Origin: Blepharisma japonicum
Taxonomy: Eukaryota > Ciliophora > Heterotrichea > Heterotrichida > Blepharismidae
Assembly: GCA_949751835.1 (NCBI GenBank)
Contig: CATKHK010000075.1
Span: 62,001-126,000, forward strand
Direction: 5' to 3'
Length of the DNA: 64,000 bases
Program-made: the position numbers and the translations under genes
Part shown: positions 56,606 through 64,000 of the stretch, one piece after another
Position numbering within the stretch: the stretch's first letter is position 1
How the letters are laid out: the number at the start of each line of letters is the position of its first letter
Notes under the pieces: model-generated
What the model saw: the letters and a program-made list of their open reading frames with translations, nothing else
Told to the model about the DNA's origin: nothing
Database searches by the model: none

Positions 56606-59165
56606 TTATAAATGGAAGCCACAAATGATTCCTTTAAAATGTGGAAGGATAAAAATGGGTATAAGCAAATTAAGTGGTGACATTTTGAAGAAAATAGCTG
56701 TATTTCTATGATGCTAATGAGTGTATTTATGTGAACTAAATCTGATATCACTTGAATGAATCTAAATATTATTTTTATTTATTTTTAAAATTATTTATCT
56801 ATAGTCTAGCGCACTCTTAGAGTAGAGCATATCATCGCTTATGGAGGCAATGCCTCAAATTTATGATTTTTAAGCTCTGTGGTGGAATGAGCAATTTTAC
56901 GTCATAAAGAATTAACAAATTATAAACCATTTTTCTTGAGCTTAAATAGATTACATACTGATAAGCCCTGTATTTTGAATTTTGCTTATGCTGGATCCTT
57001 ATGCCAGCTATAATTTAATTGCTCCTTATGCATCTAGTTTTTCATTTAAATATTGTTGTAAGTAGCTTAAAATTAAGGAAAATGCCCAAATTATTTGAGA
57101 CATTGCAAAAGCTTAGCATTTGTATGCAATACCTTCAAATTATTTTGCAAGATTAAGTGATTATAGCTTTGACCTCAGCATCAAGGTAGCGATATTGTTT
57201 ATTGAGTAAATTTTAAAAGAATTTATGTTAGATGTGTAAGTCTTTGAAATATGAAGTATGGGATTTACATTATTATGCCTCATAGATTATTTTCTAGAGG
57301 CAGTGGTTACCTCAGTGTTATGAACCTCAATGAATTAAACCAAATTTTAATTGAAATTAAAATAGATAGCTAACTCTTAGTGCTTATTATGAGGATCTTG
57401 AAACCCATATTGCAGACCATTAAGATGGGCTATAAGAAGCTGACTTGCTAGCTATTTTTATTTCAACACATGATTAAATTGGCCACAAAGTCAAAAGTGA
57501 TTAAAATATAATGATTAATTAGCCCAGAAAGAATTGTATTTATGGATGTTGAAATAAAGACAGATAAAACCTTTAAAAAATATGTCAAATTATAAAAATT
57601 CTAGATTTTGCATTTAATCTAATTATCTAATTTATGATATAATAAAATAAGGACTTGAGATATAAAATATAGGTTGAATCTTAGAATTTTAAATAATTTA
57701 AGAATAAAAAGAATACTGAAATTATAGTAATAATAAGAGATGCTAAAATTGCATATATATTTCAAAATGACGGTATTTGATAAAAATTATTTTATTAAAT
57801 CAATGATCTAATTAGTTGTGCATTATATATTAAGCTGTTTTTAGCTTTTTAGACTAAAAGAGCTACAAAGCATTGCCATCTTTATGAGTAATGATTAACT
57901 TAACATTCAGTCTCATACAAAATAATAACATAAGATTCTTTTATAAGCATATTGATTTAAATTATAATTTACTAGTAATATTTTATGTTCTGCCTTTAGA
58001 TGCCTAGATCTTCTAATCCAAATTTGAAAAATTAAGAATGGCTTAATAATTAATTTTATAATTTTTCTGTCAATATGAAGGGTAGATGAAGCAAAAGTCT
58101 ATAAGCTTTAGAATTTTGCATATTACCAGAATTCATTAGATGTAAATAGACCTATAATCAGTTATTTCAAGTTGCCCATTTTCATTTAAATTATTCAAAT
58201 ATTCCTGAAGCTCTAATCTTGAAATTTCATTTGCTTCATATATTTCAAAATTATTATCTTTATTAAATGGCACAATTTTTGTTTTCACTATATGAAGATG
58301 CTTTTGAATTTATCAAAATAATAAATAGCATCAAATATCCACTTGATATGCCTATTAGGTACACTGATATAGTAATTTTTATTTGTTACATCTATTTATA
58401 GGATGAATTTTTTGATATAATTTTTAGGGTTTTAATGCTTTTGTGAAAAGAGGATTTTCATTTTTATACAAACTTAATATTATTTCTCCAAAAGTGTGAT
58501 TCTAAAAGGTAAATCTTCATTATCTTACAGCTTTTAAAAGATGGAGAGTTTATAGGTCTTGAGAGATTATGGAGTTGATTCTAGCCCCAAGTAAGGGTAT
58601 CCAAACGTTAGGGAAGTCTGGGTGATTTTTGCTAACTACATGATAGGAGAATGTTGGGTGCAGCTTCTAGAATAACTTTATATAGCTCGCAAAAGGCAGC
58701 ATAGTTCCAGAAAGAGGTGTTAGCAGCTCAAACAGAAGTGATTATGGGGCAGTGAAGGGCTGAAATAATTTCTGTAGGCCCAATATAATTATAACATAAT
58801 CTTAATATAATCATTGTTTTACATCTTATAATAAGTATTTATAAAGTAAAGATAAAAAAGCAAAATGCAAAAATAAAAGCTATCTAAAGTAAAAATTTAT
58901 AGTGATGTGCTATTTTCAAGAAGTTAAAATGGTAAGAAGAAGCCTATTTTTTAAAGACCCAAGATATAGTATTCTGCAGCAGAATTTAATAAATAAATTT
59001 AATATATCATATCATTTGTTTAATATAAGAAAATGCAATGGAATAATTAGTACCAAGAAATGCATTACAAATTTCTTAATCTAGATGAAGTTTATCGACT
59101 CTGTAAATTAATATTTAATTTTTTTAAATTATTTTGAGATTTCTTCATTATTATAATATTTCGTT
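56606..59165. other. Long intergenic region between divergent genes
   Basis: About 2.56 kb. It must hold the promoters of the giant gene and the channel gene. It is mostly AT-rich with no gene. A palindromic bit (GAGGCAATGCCTC) occurs near 56845. At about 58560-58800 the minus strand has a GC-richer, coding-like stretch (GPTEIISALHCPIITSVW, NYAAFCELYKVILEAAPN) that soon meets stops; I take it as a relic of an unknown gene or element. The 60-codon plus-strand frame at 58902-59084 lacks support. Confidence 0.5.
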
Positions 59166-61274
59166 ATGGCAAAAATCACCCCTGAAACAAACAAAGAAAT
59201 GTTCAACTCTTTGCACCATGAAATAAGCTTATGAAAAGTTCGTGCAAAAGAACTTCAAAAAGAAGAGCCTAGATTGCGAAATAGCCCTGAGTTTGCAGAT
59301 GTGAAATTTATTATATTCCCTGATGACTCTTTTATGAATTATTGAAGATTTATTGTATTTCTCTTGCTATTATACACAATTACTATAACTCCTTATCGAG
59401 TGAGTTTTGTTGATGTAGATACCCTTGACTGACAGATTGCAGATATCTTTGTCGATGGGCTGTATTTTATTGATGTTCTTATTAATTGTATTTTAGCTTA
59501 TTATGACGATGACATGAATGTTATAATTTCTCACAAAAAAATTTTCCTCAATTACTTGACTGGCTGATTTTTTTTTGATTTATGCCCTTGTATCCCATTT
59601 GACATAATTATACAAGCAGATAAAAATTATTCAGGATTAGTTCGTTTAAGTAGGCTTCCCAGGCTTTATAAACTCATAAAGCTAACAAAAATGATGCGCC
59701 TTGGCACAGTTGGAAAAACAAAAAATAGAATTGAAATGTACATGAGCAATTTATTGAAAATCGACGCAGGGCTAGAAAGATTTTTATGACTTATAATAAC
59801 ATTTATTATAAATATTCATCTTTTAGCCTGCTGTTGAGCTTTTATAGGGAGATTTATGCTGCTGGAAACTGATAAAAATTGAATTATGCAAGGAAATTAT
59901 CAAGACTTAAGTAATTTTGATTTGTATATTTGTGCGGTTTATTGATCTGTAACAACTTTAACGACTGCAGGATATGGAGATATCCATGCCTGGAATAAGT
60001 ATGAAAGAATTATTTCAATCGGTGTGATGATTTGCGGTATTTTTATTTATTCTTTTTTTGTGAGCTCGCTTACAAATATTGTAATTAGTAAGGATACTAT
60101 TGATTGCAAGCTTGAGAGGAAACGAGACATCATAAATAGCTTAGCAAAGCAGCATAATATAAGTCCGGAATTTTATCATAAACTTATGGATGCTATTGAG
60201 TATAACCAAAAACACGATAGAACAGAATTAGATGCATTGATAGAAGATTTGCCTATTAATCTCAGAACGCAACTTCTTATAGTTATTTACAAAACATTTT
60301 TGGAAAATAATGCATTTTTTGAGGACAAGCAAGCTCATTTTGTAGCTTATATAGCTCCTCTCCTTAAGCCTTATAAAGCTGAAGAAGGCGATCATATCTA
60401 TAAAGCAGGAGACCTTGCTACAGAGATTTATTTCATCATTAAAGGTGAAGTTGCAATGATAGCAGAGCTTGATGAGGATACAAAGATTCCATTCAATTAT
60501 TTAGGTGAAGGCTATTACTTTGGAGAAACCGATCTTTTAATGAATGAGAACCATGAACGCTCATTCAGTGTAAAAGCCTTAAAGAGGACTGAATTATTAG
60601 TCCTCCCGAACGATGATTTTGAAAGTGTTTTACAAAATTTTGAAGAAGAAGCATTAAGTATCTTAATGGCTGCAAAAGATAGGCAAGACAGGTTAAAAGA
60701 AAGAGCTGAAAAAGCTATAGAAGAATACAAATCTAAAAGCAGAATCAAACGATTTCAAAGCTTTCCTGTTATGGCTCCAGTCTCGAAAAAAGAATTAATA
60801 AAAATTTTGAAAAAGGTCCAAAAGGAAGAAGATGATAAAATTAAGATAGATGAAGATTTTGAAAATGCAAATTTAAAAGTAGAAAATGAACTACTAATTC
60901 CGACAGAAAATAAAGAAACTGATGCCTTGGAATCATTGAGAAGCCAAGGCTCACCAAAGGGTGATGATTTCAGCCAGGAATCGCTTAAACAGGGGTCAAT
61001 TAAAAGCCAAGGATCCCAAAAATCGAGATTTAATCTTGAGTCGTTTAAAAGTCAAAGCAGCTCTCAAAGCTCGTTATTCAAAAATAAGTCAATTTTTGAC
61101 TCGATAATTCAGCAAAAATTTGGGGATAGTAATTTTAGTGAAGATAAAATTGAAAAGAAATTGAAAAAAATTGAAGAAAGGATAGAAGGGGTTAAAGAAG
61201 CCATTAAGACTTTATGTAAATTACAAGATTGCCCACTGCCTGATGAATTTTTGGAAGAAAACAGTCCAGAGTAA
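59166..61274 (+). CDS. Voltage/cyclic-nucleotide-gated K+-type channel (EAG/HCN/CNG superfamily)
   Basis: ATG 59166 to TAA 61272-61274 encodes 702 residues; about ten TGA codons in the N-terminal half are Trp. Six TM segments are visible from about residue 58 to 305. S4 (about 157-180) carries regularly spaced Arg/Lys (LVRLSRLPRLYKLIK). The pore has TTLTTAGYGD with the selectivity filter GYGD at 269-272, so K+ selectivity is expected. A C-linker follows, then a cyclic-nucleotide-binding domain at about 395-510 (IYKAGDLATEIYFIIKGEV, the phosphate-binding cassette FGETDLLMNENHERSFSVKAL). The tail is low-complexity with Ser/Gln-rich repeats (SQGSPKGDD, SIKSQGSQKS) and a final coiled coil. Such channels are abundant in ciliates and control membrane potential and ciliary beating. 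Confidence 0.92.
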
Positions 61275-62223
61275 CTCTGGAGATCTTAAAAAGATAGAGA
61301 AGCTTTAGTTTTGAAATTTTGTGCTTTATAAGTAATATTTCTAAAATATACCCTATTAATAAAATGCATAAATAATTTTTATGTATTTGAAAATATTTGT
61401 AATTAAAATCTATTAAATTATAAAATTACAGCTAGAAGGCTTTCTAAGTATGGGAGATAATAAAAGTAGCTCTTGCCTTAATGATATAGCAGAATATCTT
61501 TCAATCACTACTTTTTATTAAGAAACAATTCTTCCTTCATAAAGATGTATATTAAGGCCTTTAAAGATATGCGGCTATTTTATAAAAATTATTAAGCAAA
61601 TAACTTTTTAAAATTTCAAGAGGGGCTATACTTACCCTAAAAAATGGAAATTTATCAATATTGTGTTATTAATAAAGGGTGAGTTCAATCAAATATGCAA
61701 TCTTGAAGAATGAGGAAATAGGAATATTCATCTCATGGCATCTTTAATAAAAGTAAGAAATATGCCACAATAAATATGATATTTATGGAATAGACCTGAA
61801 AATATTTATAAAATTAGCTTAGCTCCCTTGAAGAAATATTATCGGCATTCTGTCGTTAAAAAAAGGTTGTGGCTTAATCACAAAAATTTTATCTAATTTA
61901 AACAAATAGGGATAAAAATATCGCCCACTTGGAGGAGAAACAATTTAACTAATCTCCTGCTACAAATTCTTTCTTATCTCTTGCTTAAATTTCGCATTCA
62001 CCCTTTAATCCCCTCATTCTTTAATTATTTTTCTATAATATTCCTTTTTCTCTATCCTGCTACTCTTTCTTTCCAACACAAACTTTTTCTTTTCCTTTAT
62101 TATTCTATTTTCCTTCCACAAATAAAACTTATTTTCTTCACAATTTCTTTAACTTTCTTCAATATTCATGCGAATTTCAAAAAAACTGTTTTGGTCCCTG
62201 TTTGTAATTTCGTTGTGGAAGAA
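61275..62223. other. Intergenic, upstream of the Patched-like gene
   Basis: About 950 bp. The last ~200 bp are strongly pyrimidine-rich (from 61960) and could be a leader; the reading frame is open there but lacks a Met before 62224 in a sensible context. No other feature is seen. Confidence 0.5.
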
Positions 62224-64000
62224 ATGGAACCAGCATCAAAGCTTTTCTTCAAAGTTGGGCAGAAAACATCGAAGCATCCTAAACTAATTTTAACTATAGA
62301 ACTTCTGATAGCTATTTCAAGCTGTATTGGCTTCTTTTGGATTGACGTAAAATCTTCGCCTCATAGCCTTTGGATTGATACCGACAGCTCTTCACATCAC
62401 GACAAAAACTATGTTGATGATAATTTCGGACCGACCTGAAGGATAAATCGTGCTATTTTTACAGCCAAAGACAGCAGTGTTACTGATGTGTTTCAAAGAG
62501 AATATTTAGAAGAAGTCTGGCAAATCCAATCAGCTATGGAAACCATGGAAATTTTGTATGATAATAGGCTTCTTACGCTAGATTATTTTTGTCACAAGCC
62601 AGGATACAACTCAAACTGTTATACAACCTCGCCCATGGATTTTTGGAAAATGAATGTAGACGTTCTTATGACAGATTTATATGTCAAACAAGTAGCCATG
62701 TGCCTTAATAACGCAAGTAATAACGGTATTTCTTGTTATGACAGAAATGGCTTGCCTATCAGAAGAAACTCTGTTTTTGGAGGAACTTCTTGTGATATTG
62801 ATGGAAATGGGAATTGTTCATTAAAAGCAAAAGCTCTTATATTGACTTTTTATTTAAATGATGATCAGCATACAATGTATTTAGGAGCCAAAGTATGGGA
62901 GCGGCGAGTATTTGAGCACAAGTTAAGGGATTTCAACAACAATGGAAAAAATAAACTAAAAGTGAGCTATGGATCTCAAAGGGCTCTGCATGATAAACTT
63001 CAAAAATATGAAGAAATTAACCCATTGATTATTGGGATCCCATTGCTATTTTTATTTATCGTATTAGGCATCATGTTTTCTTCACTTCCTTCTAAAGTTC
63101 ACTCACGATTCTTATTGAGTGCTGGCGGAGTTTCAATTATTATAGCAAGTGTCGTGATAGCGATAGGATGCTCACCAATATTTGATAAAGACCTTTATGT
63201 TATTACTATCCAAGTTTTGCCATTTATACTTATCATATTAGGAGCTGGCCATTATTTTTTAATAATTTGGGCAAATGATAACGCGAAAATAAATTCTGAT
63301 GGCAAAACCAATGAAGTTATCCTTGGAGAAACCATGAAAAATTCTGGACCGATATTGACAGTTGCGCTTTTGTCAGAGCTGTCTGTTTTTATTATAGGCT
63401 GCACATATCAATATCCAGGAATTAGGGAATTTTGTGAATCATGTGTAGTAGGATTAATTTTCTTATATATATTCCAGGTTACTGGATTTCCAGCAATGCT
63501 TGAACTAGATACAAGGAGGATTCATAAAAAGAGAATTGATGTTTTGTGCTGCTTTGACCTTATAGGGAATGATAAGCTTATAAGAAGAAATTATATAAAA
63601 AGAGCTGTCAATAAATATGGCTTAATACATTATTTATTTAAATAATCTAATAGCTGAATATTAATTTTAAATAAAGGATAAGCTTTTAAAATAAAGTAAT
63701 AATACGCATAGAGCTTATTTATATAGATATGGTATGGTACATTCCTTCTCTTTTCAATATAGTTACTAAAATTTCATGTGGACTTATTGCACTTTCATTG
63801 CTACTTTTAGCATTTGGAGCAATGGATAATATCCATAGAGGATTAAACCCTCAGGTGCTTGCCCCCTCCGGATCAAATCTTCAGAATTATTATGAAGACT
63901 ATGAAAAGTATACAGAGACTGGAGAATTAGGATACCTAGTACTCAAAGATCTCAACTATACCAGTGTAAATAACCAAAATTTAATAAAGAAGCTAAGCGA
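62224..64000 (+). CDS. Patched-like protein with sterol-sensing domain (3' end outside window; one IES-like insert)
   Basis: ATG 62224 begins MEPASKLFFKVGQKTSKHPK followed by a first TM segment (ILTIELLIAISSCIGFFW), an extracellular domain with paired cysteines and WxxDSSSHHD-like Patched features, and a five-TM sterol-sensing region at about residues 260-430 (IIGIPLLFLFIVLGIMFSS ... GAGHYFLIIWAND ... ELSVFIIGCTY). The frame stops at TAA 63643-63645, but the DNA after 63729 encodes the second half of the fold (IPSLFNIVTKISCG, then DLNYTSVNNQN), so the gene is probably one unit interrupted by the segment at 63638-63735. Patched/NPC-type proteins move lipids or sterols using ion gradients. If the insert is not removed, the product would be a half transporter. 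Confidence 0.82.
63638..63735. other. Probable IES-like insert in the Patched-like gene (98 bp, TAT repeats)
   Basis: Joining at TAT (63635-63637 and 63733-63735) gives YGLIHYLWYIPSLFNIV in frame, placing TM8 where Patched proteins have it. A 7-bp repeat TTATTTA (63630-63636, 63715-63721) also exists but gives the wrong frame. Boundaries are tentative, and two adjacent genes cannot be excluded. Confidence 0.55.

Noticed and set aside
58902-59084. A 60-residue gene upstream of the channel
   Set aside because: No conserved motif, low-complexity composition, and no paralogue; such frames arise by chance in AT-rich DNA when only TAA and TAG are stops.
63637-63721. An 85-bp insert between TTATTTA repeats in the Patched-like gene
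   Set aside because: The repeat is longer than the one I chose, but deletion there leaves the second half out of frame with an early stop.
1-64000. tRNA, rRNA, CRISPR arrays, bacterial operons or telomeric repeats
   Set aside because: No cloverleaf with a GTTCRA-type T loop, no rRNA cores, no regular direct-repeat arrays, and no terminal C/A-rich repeats were seen by eye; a covariance-model scan would be needed to exclude small RNAs.

Overview
The window is AT-rich nuclear DNA of a ciliate, most likely a heterotrich such as Blepharisma. Three signs point there. (1) TGA is read as tryptophan: many genes are open only if TGA is sense, it falls where paralogues have TGG, and it encodes the family-defining first Trp of a Myb repeat. 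Every gene ends in TAA or TAG. (2) The only spliceosomal introns found (three) are exactly 15 nt, GT...AG. (3) The gene content is ciliate-like: large PAS sensor families, cysteine-rich giant surface proteins, a cyclic-nucleotide-gated channel and a Patched-like protein. I saw no tRNA, rRNA, CRISPR or telomere.

Layout. 1-2849: the end of an unknown gene, a coiled-coil gene and an R2R3 Myb gene. 3844-17830: three tandem paralogues of a ~1,375-residue multi-TM PAS protein (TmcB/TmcC-like; A, B, C). 17831-39692: a duplicated module made of a PAS gene, a kinesin-RCC1 fusion gene and gene X (unknown). It is complete once (PAS-D, kinesin-RCC1-3, X; 29602-39692) and present as two decayed copies in which the kinesin-RCC1 gene is whole but the PAS and X genes are relics. 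39828-41721: a CHIP-like TPR/U-box ubiquitin ligase with an N-myristoylation signature, and a DHHC palmitoyltransferase. 42462-56605 (minus): one gene for a ~3,692-residue surface protein of alternating cysteine-rich and LamG/ConA-like domains ending in a multi-TM region. 59166-64000: a K+-type cyclic-nucleotide-gated channel and a Patched-like SSD protein running off the window.

The main result is what interrupts these genes. At least fourteen non-coding segments (77-833 bp) lie between short direct repeats, nearly all containing TA. Removing the segment plus one repeat copy brings the flanking frames together at positions supported by paralogues or internal repeats. Nine are in the giant gene, two in PAS-B (absent at those sites from paralogues A, C and D), one in each of the three kinesin-RCC1 genes and one in the Patched gene; two more sit in a pseudogene. 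They do not look like introns. They fit internal eliminated sequences (IESs), so the contig is either germline (micronuclear) DNA or somatic DNA retaining IESs. A larger insert in PAS-D carries a decayed non-LTR reverse transcriptase, and a 148-bp TIR element looks like a MITE.

Not certain from sequence alone: which nucleus was sequenced, exact insert boundaries where several TA pairs work, and the functions of gene X, the coiled-coil protein and the PAS family.
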